25,949 nucleotides of DNA from a virus, in the IMG/VR virus record IMGVR_UViG_3300037963_000553, positions 6,069-32,017 of that record. One strand, 5' to 3'. The notes beneath the pieces are model-generated. The model was not told the DNA's origin. It was given only the letters and a program-made list of their open reading frames with translations, and did not search any database. A program made the position numbers and the translations under genes. The number at the start of each line of letters is the position of its first letter. The stretch's first letter is position 1. Shown here in pieces: positions 1 to 7,576 of the stretch.

Positions 1-92
1 GCTTCCTCTTGCGATGAAACTGTTTCTTCCACCACTGATTCCACAATTGGGTCTTGCTGTTCAACCTGTTGTTGTTCTTGTTCTTTTGCCAT
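1..92 (-). CDS. Probable scaffolding/capsid-assembly protein, N-terminus only
   Basis: The gene starts at an ATG (positions 92-90) and runs off the left edge. An AGGAG ribosome binding site lies about 6 bases upstream. About 30 residues are visible, beginning MAKEQEQQQVEQQDPIVES, very rich in Gln and Glu with no hydrophobic core. It directly follows the portal gene on the same strand with a 25-base gap. In P22-like and many other phages, the gene after the portal encodes an acidic, Gln/Glu-rich scaffold. The scaffold call is therefore inference from position and composition; the existence of a gene start is well supported. Confidence 0.55.
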   Translation of the reverse strand, partial: MAKEQEQQQVEQQDPIVESVVEETVSSQEE

Positions 93-117
93 GTTTTCTC
101 CTAACTCTGATTTAATC

Positions 118-2121
118 CTAAGATTCTGAACCAGACTCGTTATTTTCATTCTCCTCCAAAGAGCCTTCCATATTAGCAATCATGTTATCTAGTCTCATTA
201 CCTTTTCTTTTTCTTTAGCTCTAGTGGAATGAGAAATCTCACTTAATTCAGATTTAAATTTCTCAACTTCTGAGCGCTTTCTAGCTGATACCATTTCACG
301 TTCAGATGTTTGTAAGTCTCCATTTAGCTTCTTCACTTGATTTTCAAGTTGTGTAATATACTGTTGCATTTGTGCCATACGTCCTTTTCTTTGAAGAACA
401 CCTTCTTTGTCAAAGATTTCAGTTTTCTTTAAAACCTCGACATCATCTACCAGACCAAGTTTATAAGCATCAAGATACATATTATATTCTGCTACCTTGT
501 TGCTTGGTAAAGTTGAACCTGATATAATGCGAATGTCATGTTGTCCTAATTGAATATCGTTTTCAATAGACACCATTTCTCTTCGCTTATCGTCGTACAA
601 TCTCATATTGACTGAAAACTCAGTAATATCGTTATTTGGTTGTACAATTCTAAATGTTTTTGCAAATTTGTAATGGTCTTTACATAAATTATAAACTACT
701 TGACCTAACATTGACAAACTTGCTTCAATATCTCTTAACTTTGATTTACCTCTAGATTCTCCCATTTCTGATAAAAGCATAGTACCTCTAACAGTTTCTG
801 GACCTCCATCTTTAAAACCTTGTAATAGTTCAGGTATACCAAAATTTAAATCTATATATTTTTCTACCCTATCAATTAAATAATAAAACTCACTAGTTAA
901 AGGAGCTGGTTGTGGGTAGTGTGGCTCACCAAACTCTGGATTATATTCAATAACCGCATTTGGATTAGCCCAATCTTTTTCTAACTGACTAACACTATCA
1001 ACACTACCTTCTGGAATTAAAAGTTTTAATCCAGCAGCAGATTGAGCGTGTGACAAGGTTAGAGAAAATAACTTATTTAAAAGTCTTTGTGAATCTTTAA
1101 CCTTGTTCACATCTGATTTTGGATAGGGAGTATTAGTCCAAATGTTCGTAAATGGAACAATTGGATATATATCAGTATTAAGAATACGCTCATAAAGTAA
1201 AGTATCTCCAATGCTACTGCATTGAGCAATTCTTGTTTGCATAATTTCTTCTACGTCTATAGCTCCATCTTCTATAGCTCTAGCTGTTGCTTCTTCTTGC
1301 AATATGTTTGCATATACTTCTGGGTCAACTATTTTTTCTGCACCAGTTGTACTGTTAAACAGTCTATAGTATGGAACTTTTACTTTGTAAAATCTATCTA
1401 ATATTTGATATTTTTGATTTACATTGTAATCTAAATCTTTTGCTTCAGCAGGAGTTAAAATATTATTACTGTTTTTTAAGTTAGATGAAGGATAATCTTC
1501 TCCATACAAAGAGTTTACTCCTACCTCTATATCGTCAATCATTTCTTCTAACTGAGGATATAAGTCTAAAACTTGCTGCCTGGTTAAAAAGGTAGACAAT
1601 ATCATTCCTGATGCATCGTTAAAAAATCTATCTCTTGATGCTGGGTCTACATATACTCTAAAAGGGTCTATGTGCGTATACTTAACTTCACCTCTTCCAT
1701 AATCTGCTTCAGGGTCTACATATGCATACATATATCCCAGTCCAGTAACAGCATAATCGTGTACTACTTGTTTAAAAGTGCTATCACCGTTAGAAATATC
1801 CCAAACATATTCTAATATTGTTTTCCAAACATTAGAAAGTTTTGTATCAGAATCTTCTCTAGCAATAGCAGAAAACTTTGCAGGTCTTGCTGTAAGCAAT
1901 GATTTTAATTTGTCAACAGCAGCATATACTCTATCTATAACAAAATCAGCTTGACCTACTGCTTGTAGGGCATCTGATTCATCGTTACTATAATGATTAC
2001 CAAGAGTAAAATCTACTGCATTTCTTGCTTCAGCGTCCCATTGTTGTCTTGCGTCTCTCCAACGTCTAAACAATTCTTTAGTAATCTGAGGCTTTGATTT
2101 ATTTTCGTCGTAATTAGCCAT
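118..2121 (-). CDS. Portal protein (P22-like)
   Basis: This 667-residue protein has the size and layout of P22-type portals, which form the dodecameric ring at the capsid vertex through which DNA is packaged and ejected. The N-terminal part (residues 15-100) has the Trp/Arg-rich helical pattern common in these portals. A segment near residues 145-165 (YTHIDPFRVYVDPASRD) matches the family's typical 'D-P-x-x-V-x-x-D-P' core. The C-terminus (about 590-667) is a long charged coiled coil ending in an acidic tail. It follows the large terminase gene and precedes a probable scaffold gene, the classic packaging order. The ATG has a GGGAG ribosome binding site, and a candidate promoter lies just upstream (2149-2177). 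Confidence 0.85.
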   Translation of the reverse strand: MANYDENKSKPQITKELFRRWRDARQQWDAEARNAVDFTLGNHYSNDESDALQAVGQADFVIDRVYAAVDKLKSLLTARPAKFSAIAREDSDTKLSNVWKTILEYVWDISNGDSTFKQVVHDYAVTGLGYMYAYVDPEADYGRGEVKYTHIDPFRVYVDPASRDRFFNDASGMILSTFLTRQQVLDLYPQLEEMIDDIEVGVNSLYGEDYPSSNLKNSNNILTPAEAKDLDYNVNQKYQILDRFYKVKVPYYRLFNSTTGAEKIVDPEVYANILQEEATARAIEDGAIDVEEIMQTRIAQCSSIGDTLLYERILNTDIYPIVPFTNIWTNTPYPKSDVNKVKDSQRLLNKLFSLTLSHAQSAAGLKLLIPEGSVDSVSQLEKDWANPNAVIEYNPEFGEPHYPQPAPLTSEFYYLIDRVEKYIDLNFGIPELLQGFKDGGPETVRGTMLLSEMGESRGKSKLRDIEASLSMLGQVVYNLCKDHYKFAKTFRIVQPNNDITEFSVNMRLYDDKRREMVSIENDIQLGQHDIRIISGSTLPSNKVAEYNMYLDAYKLGLVDDVEVLKKTEIFDKEGVLQRKGRMAQMQQYITQLENQVKKLNGDLQTSEREMVSARKRSEVEKFKSELSEISHSTRAKEKEKVMRLDNMIANMEGSLEENENNESGSES

Positions 2122-2142
2122 AAACTCCCATTTTAGTTTTTA

Positions 2143-2177
2143 GTCTAAAAATAACTATTTTTAGTCTCTAAAGTCAA
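2143..2177 (-). promoter_or_regulatory. Late promoter with overlapping inverted repeat, upstream of portal
   Basis: On the minus strand a TTGACT -35 (2177-2172) lies 18 bases before a TATTTT -10 (2153-2148). A near-perfect palindrome at 2143-2166 (CTAAAAATA-GT-TATTTTTAG plus outer bases) overlaps the -10 and could be an operator or weak hairpin. The arrangement TTGACTT-N12-ATAGTTAWTTT is repeated with identical spacing upstream of the late operon at 6934. It sits in the 64-base gap between large terminase and portal and would give the portal and capsid genes extra transcription. The elements are seen in sequence; promoter activity is inferred. Confidence 0.55.
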
Positions 2178-2185
2178 GAAAAAAA

Positions 2186-3766
2186 TTATATTTTTTGACC
2201 AGTAACCCAGTTTATGACTCTTTTAGCTCTGCTTTCTTCTATTTTAGTTATTCTATCTTCTAATTTATCTGCGTCTATTGCAGAACTCTTAGGAGGTTTT
2301 GCTGTTGTGACTGCATACCAAAGTCCATCAAGTAGGTCATCATTCCTACCTTTTGGGAACTCAAACATCTCATCTACTATGGTTGCGTGTTCTTTTTTGA
2401 TAAACATTTTTCTTCGATTTACAATAGGACAAAGCAATGCTTCTAACCTATCTTCTTTTTTGATACCAGCTGGAGGTCTTACTCCTTGAGATAATCCAGG
2501 AGCAAGTTTTCTTTCTTTTCCAACAAGTTGATTTACATAATCTTTTACCAATCCTTGAGCGCCAACTTTTTCTACATTTACTCTTCTTACAGGGTGAAAC
2601 TCTTTTGCCATGTCTACAATTCTTTTTGGCATATCATATAAAGGTGAGTGTTCTCTATAATAATCAACAATATATATATTCCTATCACTGTCAATAGCAA
2701 TAACCATAATAACCTGATAGTCACTTCTTGCATTTGCTTCATAAGCTAAATCAACTCCCATATATACATTAACAGGTATAGCTGATTCATCTATCATCAT
2801 ATAGTTAAAACCGTTTCTTTCTATAAGATTACCCTTATAATAGTTTAGTCTATCAATATGAAACTTAGCACTTTCTAAATCTCTAGCTTCATTTTGATAC
2901 TCTTGTGCAAACTTATGAACTAATCCCATCTCAGTAAACCTTTGTTTTATGTCCATTAGTTTTTCTTTTGTGAAATAACTAGACCACAAAGGTATACCAT
3001 CTACTATAGCTTTTTTATAAAGCACATTCCAGGCAGATTTTCTATCCTCTTTCTCTGCCTGAAGATACCCATCGTATACTCCTTGTAGAAATGAGTCGTA
3101 ATGGACTATTGTACCAATAAGCCATATTGACCCTTCGTTTTCTTTGGAGTTTTCCAAAGCGGGTTCTACCGTTGACATTACCCATTCTTTAATCTCTCTC
3201 CTTCTATCTGGTGTTTTCGTATTTAATTCTGACTCAAAGTCGTCAAGAATAATATTAGTATATCTTAATCCTAATTGTGAACGACCACGTAAACGCTGAG
3301 AAGTACCTTTTGCAATGATTCTATCTCCTCTAGCAGTAGTAAATTCTTTTTCTGTCCACTTACTACCTTTTAAATCTCCAAAGTAGTATTGTAATGCAGG
3401 ATTAATATCTATATGATTTTGTATATATTTAATATGGTCAATAGCCTGAGATTGTTCTTCAGACACCCAAGCTATAAATTGTTTTTTATCTGGAGGAGAA
3501 AAGTATAGTTGGTATAACAATGCTGTTTTAGCTAGAGTTGATTTAGCGTGACCTCTAGGTAATATAATACAAACACGCTTGTCATCTCCTAAAAGTATAT
3601 CACTTAACTCATACTGATAAGGAGCAGGTGTTGATTTCATAAAGTCTTCAGGTAAAAACATTTGACCAAAAGTAACAATATCTTTTTTTGCTAATTCTAG
3701 TGCTTGTTCTTTCTGAGAAAGGTCTGGTGGTATAATATTAAACGTCTCTGGCTTCTTGCTGCTCAT
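2186..3766 (-). CDS. terL: Terminase large subunit (ATPase-nuclease)
   Basis: This 526-residue protein is the phage DNA-packaging motor: an N-terminal ATPase and a C-terminal RNase H-like nuclease that cuts concatemers. Visible motifs are a Walker A-type loop at 69-77 (LPRGHAKST), a Walker B strand at 172-178 (IILDDFE, with D175 and E178), and a coupling motif at 214-219 (IWLIGT). The nuclease has an acidic strand at 337-340 (GVDL, D339), a likely second acidic position at E399 and a C-terminal D476/D477 pair in GRNDDLLDGL. The Walker A has GHAKS rather than GxGKS, a common variation in terminases. The start overlaps the end of the GGCT gene by 29 bases, and its ribosome binding site is weak, suggesting translational coupling. 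Confidence 0.93.
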   Translation of the reverse strand: MSSKKPETFNIIPPDLSQKEQALELAKKDIVTFGQMFLPEDFMKSTPAPYQYELSDILLGDDKRVCIILPRGHAKSTLAKTALLYQLYFSPPDKKQFIAWVSEEQSQAIDHIKYIQNHIDINPALQYYFGDLKGSKWTEKEFTTARGDRIIAKGTSQRLRGRSQLGLRYTNIILDDFESELNTKTPDRRREIKEWVMSTVEPALENSKENEGSIWLIGTIVHYDSFLQGVYDGYLQAEKEDRKSAWNVLYKKAIVDGIPLWSSYFTKEKLMDIKQRFTEMGLVHKFAQEYQNEARDLESAKFHIDRLNYYKGNLIERNGFNYMMIDESAIPVNVYMGVDLAYEANARSDYQVIMVIAIDSDRNIYIVDYYREHSPLYDMPKRIVDMAKEFHPVRRVNVEKVGAQGLVKDYVNQLVGKERKLAPGLSQGVRPPAGIKKEDRLEALLCPIVNRRKMFIKKEHATIVDEMFEFPKGRNDDLLDGLWYAVTTAKPPKSSAIDADKLEDRITKIEESRAKRVINWVTGQKI

Positions 3767-4139
3767 AAACTCTATCCATCATTATTAACGTTTTTGGTGA
3801 CAACCAATCTCCATCAGGAACTTCTGTAAACATACTAGAGTTTTGCCATAACAAAGGTCCAGCTACATAAACCCAACATTTTTCTTTTTTACCTGTTTCA
3901 TCTAATACTACATCTGCAGTAGTTCTAATATATAAACCATCTTTTACAGACTCATACATATCATACATATTTAATTCTGATTTTGATACGTCAACTAATT
4001 CTACTACAGCACCTTTTCCTTTTTCATTTTTTATAATAGCTGGAAAATGCTTGTGTCCAGGAAATACTAAGCTAAAGCCTTCTATATGACCTGTATCTTC
4101 ATAACCTCTTCTTAACGTACCATAAACTGCTAATCTCAT
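3738..4139 (-). CDS. Gamma-glutamylcyclotransferase (AIG2/BtrG-like) fold protein
   Basis: This 133-residue protein has hallmarks of the GGCT superfamily: the glycine loop YGTLRRG at residues 6-12, a conserved acidic residue in the DMYESV segment (E63, the likely catalytic acid), and a following YIR strand (70-72). Family enzymes remove a gamma-glutamyl group from an amine or peptide, releasing 5-oxoproline. It lies between small and large terminase, overlapping the zinc-protein gene by an ATGA and terL by 29 bases. An enzyme here is unusual because nothing about packaging needs one. It may act with the amidotransferase/amidoligase pair at 10.1-12.8 kb, but it is in a different operon. The fold is clear; the substrate is unknown. 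Confidence 0.8.
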   Translation of the reverse strand: MRLAVYGTLRRGYEDTGHIEGFSLVFPGHKHFPAIIKNEKGKGAVVELVDVSKSELNMYDMYESVKDGLYIRTTADVVLDETGKKEKCWVYVAGPLLWQNSSMFTEVPDGDWLSPKTLIMMDRVYEQQEARDV

Positions 4140-4363
4140 GAATGACCTACCTCTCTGGGTATACCTATATCGGTAATACCAAATGATGTATTATATACTG
4201 TTAAACAATTGAAGCATTTTACGTGAGTAGTATCCATTTTTTCGGTACTCCACAATAATACTCCAGTTTTCTTTAGAGGATAGTAACAAAGCAGACAACG
4301 ATTATTTCTCGTTATCTCTTTTAACTTCCGCCAGTTTTTTGTGTTTGGATTCTTGAATTGCAC
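4136..4363 (-). CDS. Small zinc-ribbon protein
   Basis: This 75-residue protein has two CxxC knuckles (CLLC near 23-26 and CFNC near 50-53), a spacing typical of a single zinc ribbon, with a basic N-terminus. The start codon is GTG (4363-4361), preceded by AGGAG about 8 bases upstream, which supports this start despite the 62-base overlap with the end of the small-terminase gene. It ends in an ATGA overlap with the GGCT gene, so both are probably translated together. Its role is unknown; a nucleic-acid or protein-binding adaptor would fit. Confidence 0.65.
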   Translation of the reverse strand: MQFKNPNTKNWRKLKEITRNNRCLLCYYPLKKTGVLLWSTEKMDTTHVKCFNCLTVYNTSFGITDIGIPREVGHS

Positions 4364-5063
4364 CTAATTGCTCCTGTGTAAAACCTTGAAACAATGTAAC
4401 AGACTCTGTAGTCTTTTGTGTTTCCATCATTCCAGAAATTTTCATTAATGTTGTTATTGCTGTAATTTTATCTCTATCTGAAGAACCTCCTTTATCTATG
4501 ATATTTCTCATTTCTTCTAAAAGATAGGTAGGAGTAATCTCAGCTTCGCTCAAATATTTATCTATTTCTTCTCTAATCAATTTTTTTACCCTATCGGTTT
4601 TTAATAGTAATTTTGCTTGTGATTTAGCATAATCTTCATTTTTACTAGGAAATGCTTTCATATATGCTTCAACCACATCATCTCCTTTTGCAACGTATTT
4701 TCCAAAGAGAAATTCTTTTTCAGTTGCTTTTTCTCTTTCTTTCTTTCTAACAGATGGAGATTTGCCTTCTGTAGAGAACGTATGCATATTTGTTCTCATC
4801 TCTCCTTCCATCATTACTCTAGGACTACAAACATAAGAACCCATTATGGTTCTAATAAACGTAGTTTGCTTCTTCCTATCGTTTTTCTTCAATACGCCTA
4901 GGTGTAACACTTGACATACTTGACCATCATCGGTCAATACCCAATCTCCTTTATTAGAATGTCTCCAGTCTCTACATAGAGGTAAAGTGACATATTTGTC
5001 TCTAAACTCTTCAACACTCTCAAAAAGATAATGTGTTACACCTTTTACAACACGTTCCTTCAT
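4302..5063 (-). CDS. terS: Terminase small subunit with extra N-terminal domain
   Basis: Residues about 117-172 match the Terminase_2 type of small terminase: a helix-turn-helix in which EFLFGKYVAKGDDVVEAYMKA is followed by a SQAKLLL..DRVKKLIREE helix. A later helical part (195-215, DRDKITAITTLMKISG) is typical of the oligomerisation region. These proteins recognise the packaging site and load the large subunit. At 253 residues it is longer than many; residues 1-100 form an additional Cys- and Trp-containing domain I do not recognise. It sits upstream of the large terminase, separated only by the zinc and GGCT genes. No clear ribosome binding site precedes the ATG, so it may be coupled to the gene before it. 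Confidence 0.75.
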   Translation of the reverse strand: MKERVVKGVTHYLFESVEEFRDKYVTLPLCRDWRHSNKGDWVLTDDGQVCQVLHLGVLKKNDRKKQTTFIRTIMGSYVCSPRVMMEGEMRTNMHTFSTEGKSPSVRKKEREKATEKEFLFGKYVAKGDDVVEAYMKAFPSKNEDYAKSQAKLLLKTDRVKKLIREEIDKYLSEAEITPTYLLEEMRNIIDKGGSSDRDKITAITTLMKISGMMETQKTTESVTLFQGFTQEQLGAIQESKHKKLAEVKRDNEK

Positions 5064-5070
5064 AAGTTAA

Positions 5071-5304
5071 CTATTTTTCTTCTTTTTCGTCAACGTCTTT
5101 TTCAAGTTCGTCGATAACAAAACGAATATAGTTATTTGCAAGGAATCGTAATTCATTACATTGCTGTTCTAATCTCATAAGTTGACCAGCAAGTTCATTT
5201 GCACGATTGTACTGAGCTTGAGCTTCTTCTGTTAACTCTGAGTACAGAAACTCAATTTCTTTACCATCATTCATTATTGTTAGCTTTTGTTCTTTTTCAG
5301 CCAT
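5071..5304 (-). CDS. Small coiled-coil protein
   Basis: A 77-residue, acidic, helical protein. Residues 23-70 carry a heptad-like pattern (LTEEAQAQYNRANELAGQLM and on) predicting a coiled coil, ending in a run of Glu, Asp and Lys. An AGGAGG ribosome binding site is ideally spaced before the ATG. The layout, a short beta segment then 'ELTEEAQ' and a coiled coil, resembles small phage proteins of the DUF6447 type, but I cannot confirm that. It lies 7 bases before the small terminase and may be a structural or assembly chaperone. Function unknown. Confidence 0.65.
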   Translation of the reverse strand: MAEKEQKLTIMNDGKEIEFLYSELTEEAQAQYNRANELAGQLMRLEQQCNELRFLANNYIRFVIDELEKDVDEKEEK

Positions 5305-5316
5305 TTTTCCTCCTAA

Positions 5317-6042
5317 TTATAAAGGTCTCACCATAGGTGGTGCGTGTTCTTCTAGTTTTCTATGTAGTTTTTCTAATATTACTACATCTGCTACATTATG
5401 GTCATAAACGTACTTCATTGCTTTTTCATCTCCATACCTAGCTTTTCTCCACATATCTGGTTTTACTCTGGTTTTACCAGCAATACCAAAAAACTCTGTA
5501 GCTGCTTGTAGTGATGAGCGATGAAGCTTTAGTTTTGACCTTACTACATAATATAGGTCTTTATGTGACTTTTGCCTATACAAAGGAAAGTATGTTCCGT
5601 GATATAGTGCTCTAGTTCTAATAAAAGGAATATCAAACCTAGTTCCGTAATATGTGAATATTACATCATATTTGTTCATTTCTTCTACTAATAACTCTGT
5701 AATCCTAGCATCTTGTTTCTCAGACATTAACTCTTCTCTGGTAATTTTAGCTCCAGCAACATTCTTATCTCCTCTGCCTTTAATACACCAAGATAACATA
5801 ACATCGATATTAGCACTAAATCCAGTAGATTCAATATCTAGGTATCCAATTGTTTTTTCGTGACCTGTAGTATATCTGTAAGGTTTTCTTAATCCAAGAG
5901 ATTCTAATTTACGTGTTACTGCTTTATATGTTCTATTATAACCAGCAATACGTATTTCTTGATAGAGAGTAAAAGCAGACTTAGCAGTACGTTCATACTG
6001 GTCTAATATTCTGATTTCATCCTCTGTCCATCTAGTAGCCAT
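5317..6042 (-). CDS. DnaQ/RNase H-like 3'-5' exonuclease with N-terminal Myb/SANT-like domain
   Basis: Numbering here is from an in-frame upstream ATG at 6054. Residues 7-55 look like a Myb/SANT-type helix-turn-helix (RWTEDEIRIL ... KLESLGL). Residues 68-235 carry the three exonuclease motifs: Exo I DIE at 73-75, Exo II YYGTRFDIPF with D141, and Exo III YDHNVADV with D223. This is the YprB-like branch of DEDD exonucleases. It probably degrades or proofreads DNA, targeted by its N-terminal domain. I prefer the ATG at 6042-6040, which forms a TAATG overlap with the preceding stop, because the ATG at 6054 has no ribosome binding site. No DNA polymerase domain is attached, so it is either a stand-alone nuclease or a polymerase partner. 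Confidence 0.75.
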   Translation of the reverse strand: MATRWTEDEIRILDQYERTAKSAFTLYQEIRIAGYNRTYKAVTRKLESLGLRKPYRYTTGHEKTIGYLDIESTGFSANIDVMLSWCIKGRGDKNVAGAKITREELMSEKQDARITELLVEEMNKYDVIFTYYGTRFDIPFIRTRALYHGTYFPLYRQKSHKDLYYVVRSKLKLHRSSLQAATEFFGIAGKTRVKPDMWRKARYGDEKAMKYVYDHNVADVVILEKLHRKLEEHAPPMVRPL

Positions 6043-6422
6043 TACTTGCCCCATTTGTTTTGTTTGACTATCATTGCCATTACCGCATAAACTGCAATAT
6101 CCATAAAAGCATCATCTATTGGTTCATTCTTTGCTTTCATGTCGTGGTTTGTTGACAAGTTGATTAGTCTGTTTATCTTATCATTAAGCCTTACAATTAT
6201 ACCAAATAAGGCTGTATTGACTTCTTTTTCGTTTTTTAAACTGGTACCCATAGCAATATTGCCAGGACCATAATCAAACTGTTTTTTACAAAATGTTAGG
6301 TACATTTCATTTAAAAGAGCTTGAAATTCTTTTTCTGTAGAAGGATAGTTTCCTTTTATATATGATACTACGTCTTCTGATGTACTAGTTTTATTGTTCA
6401 TCTGCTTTACTTTCGCATTCAT
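6042..6422 (-). CDS. DUF1599 (nucleotide modification associated domain 1) protein
   Basis: This 126-residue all-helical protein carries motifs of the DUF1599 family: FDYGPGN at 49-55, RLNDKINRL at 78-86 and EPIDDAFMDIAVYA at 100-113. The acidic/His layout is MazG-like, and the family is thought to bind or hydrolyse nucleotides. It has been linked by gene neighbourhood to phage base-modification pathways, but it is also common in phages with no known modification. The ATG at 6422 has a GGAGG ribosome binding site. The start overlaps the upstream coiled-coil gene by 32 bases, and the end overlaps the exonuclease start by one base (TAATG). Confidence 0.7.
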   Translation of the reverse strand: MNAKVKQMNNKTSTSEDVVSYIKGNYPSTEKEFQALLNEMYLTFCKKQFDYGPGNIAMGTSLKNEKEVNTALFGIIVRLNDKINRLINLSTNHDMKAKNEPIDDAFMDIAVYAVMAMIVKQNKWGK

Positions 6423-6591
6423 ATGGAAAGTCCTCCGTATCGTTTACATCTTCTAATTCACGTATTAACTTATCCCAGTTAAGGTTTTGACGTATTTTTT
6501 CTAATTCGTCTAGTTCTTGCTGTAATCTTTGCACTAATGCAGTATTACCTTGTTCTTTTGCTTTTAAGATTGCTTTTTTGAGGTCTTCCAT
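6391..6591 (-). CDS. Small coiled-coil protein
   Basis: A 66-residue acidic protein with a Lys/Glu/Leu heptad pattern over residues 1-50 (coiled coil) and a very acidic C-terminus. AGGAG lies upstream of the ATG. It overlaps the metalloprotease gene by 28 bases at its start and the DUF1599 gene by 32 bases at its end, so it is embedded in a coupled chain. I recognise no family. Confidence 0.6.
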   Translation of the reverse strand: MEDLKKAILKAKEQGNTALVQRLQQELDELEKIRQNLNWDKLIRELEDVNDTEDFPYECESKADEQ

Positions 6592-6875
6592 AGATATTCT
6601 CCTACTCCTAATTGAAATAATCCGTTACTAATTGCATCTATTTGTCTTTCATCGTGGTCTAAACCAGTATTATAGTGTATTGCGTGTAATACTTCGTGAA
6701 TCAACGTTTCATACTTTCTAGATGTTTCTATATCACTGTTAATTAATATAATATTTTCTTTTACAAGATGTCTACCATACAATTCTTTAGTATCATCTTC
6801 ATGTTTTAGTGGTAATTCTGCTATTTTATACAAATGACCACCAATATTTAATTTCATACCTTTTACTTTCGCCAT
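6564..6875 (-). CDS. M78/ImmA-like small zinc metallopeptidase
   Basis: This 103-residue protein has a HEXXH zinc motif (HEVLH, 60-64) on the helix ETLIHEVLHAIHY, followed by DERQID (76-80), where E77 or D80 could be the third ligand. This matches short M78 (ImmA/IrrE)-like peptidases, which in phages and mobile elements often cleave repressors. It is the first gene of the left-going operon, with GGGAG upstream and the candidate late promoter at 6934-6905. No cognate repressor gene is adjacent, so a regulatory-protease role is only a guess. The short length leaves room for little beyond the catalytic core. Confidence 0.7.
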   Translation of the reverse strand: MAKVKGMKLNIGGHLYKIAELPLKHEDDTKELYGRHLVKENIILINSDIETSRKYETLIHEVLHAIHYNTGLDHDERQIDAISNGLFQLGVGEYLWKTSKKQS

Positions 6876-6904
6876 TAATACTCCCGTTTTTTAATTGTGT
6901 ATGC

Positions 6905-6934
6905 AAATTAACTATAAAATGCTACACAAGTCAA
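6905..6934 (-). promoter_or_regulatory. Candidate promoter for the left-going packaging operon
   Basis: On the minus strand, TTGACT (6934-6929) and TAATTT (6910-6905) are 18 bases apart. The arrangement TTGACTT-N12-ATAGTTAWTTT is shared base for base at the same spacing with the promoter before the portal gene. The expected transcription start is about 25 bases before the metallopeptidase ATG (6875). Confidence 0.55.
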
Positions 6935-7381
6935 ATAAAATAATAAAAAATAGTAAAAAAACCGCACGACGTCCCAATGTTCTAGATTCTAATGCTCTAT
7001 AAATCGCTAGAAATACAAAAATATAAAAATAACTTGACCCAAGGAACCGAAACAGAGTAACTTTAACAGTCCGAAGGACGAAAAAAAACACTAATGCTCG
7101 TTGCTCTGATGATATAAAGAGTATTAAATCTATTTCCTACATAATGCTCGGTGTTCTAGAGAGGGTCTAACCGCAAAATTTTTTTCCAAAATTTTTCTAG
7201 TCGTCGAATTTTACCACCTTACCAGTTTTACCCCAAAATTTCAAAAAACGTTCAAAATACCACAGACGTCATATCAAAAAATTGCCCTAGTTTGTGTGTT
7301 TCTTTTTTTTTCGGCATAGGGGTCGGGTCTTTTTGTGATTGCAAATTACAATATTAGGTTGAAAATTCCAAAATTGAAATA
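6935..7381. other. Divergent intergenic regulatory region with short repeats
   Basis: This AT-rich stretch separates left-going packaging genes from right-going genes and contains no convincing gene. Short repeats of AATGYTCT/AATGCTCG occur at 6976, 6991, 7093 and 7143. AAAATTTTT blocks lie near 7176-7197. A small GTCC-GAA-GGAC hairpin lies near 7070-7080, but no T-run follows it on either strand. Such a region could hold an origin or regulator sites, but nothing proves it. A plus-strand promoter candidate at 7034 is listed separately. Confidence 0.45.
7034..7063 (+). promoter_or_regulatory. Candidate right-going promoter
   Basis: TTGACC (7034-7039) is followed after exactly 18 bases by TAACTT (7058-7063), fitting the TTGACN-18-TANNTT pattern seen elsewhere in this window. 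It would read toward 7713 with a long leader. A single match in AT-rich DNA is weak evidence. Confidence 0.35.
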
Positions 7382-7576
7382 ATGGTTATTTTTTCAAAAA
7401 ATGTACAAGTTTTTTTAAATTATTTTATTTTTTTTCTATGCCCAATGTCCTGCGTCGCCGTATCTCTAACAATATCAACACTTACAGGCGTCTATCTCTA
7501 TGAAAAAAAAAGATTAATTTTATGCGTTATTGTCTTGACTTTGATTATTGTATTCACTAATCTTGTATGTACTTGA
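7382..7576 (+). CDS. Possible small two-helix membrane protein (doubtful)
   Basis: A 64-codon reading frame encodes two hydrophobic stretches (about 9-32 and 43-62) joined by a short EKKR loop, the form of a small holin-like or other inner-membrane protein. However, no ribosome binding site precedes the ATG. The DNA is T-rich, which makes hydrophobic translations by chance, and a good promoter (7535-7563) lies inside its 3' end. I list it because the stretch otherwise holds no gene. Confidence 0.25.
   Translation: MVIFSKNVQVFLNYFIFFLCPMSCVAVSLTISTLTGVYLYEKKRLILCVIVLTLIIVFTNLVCT
7535..7563 (+). promoter_or_regulatory. Candidate promoter for the 7713-8597 operon
   Basis: TTGACT (7535-7540) and TAATCT (7558-7563) are 17 bases apart. 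The CACTAATCT context resembles CACTATATT of the 17758 promoter. Transcription would start near 7570, giving a leader of about 140 bases that contains the hairpin at 7657-7678. A second TTGACA at 7573 lacks a good -10. Confidence 0.5.

Noticed and set aside
7065-7090. Terminator at the GTCC-GAA-GGAC hairpin
   Set aside because: The stem is only 4 bp and an A-run rather than a T-run follows on the plus strand; on the minus strand the T-run comes before the hairpin.
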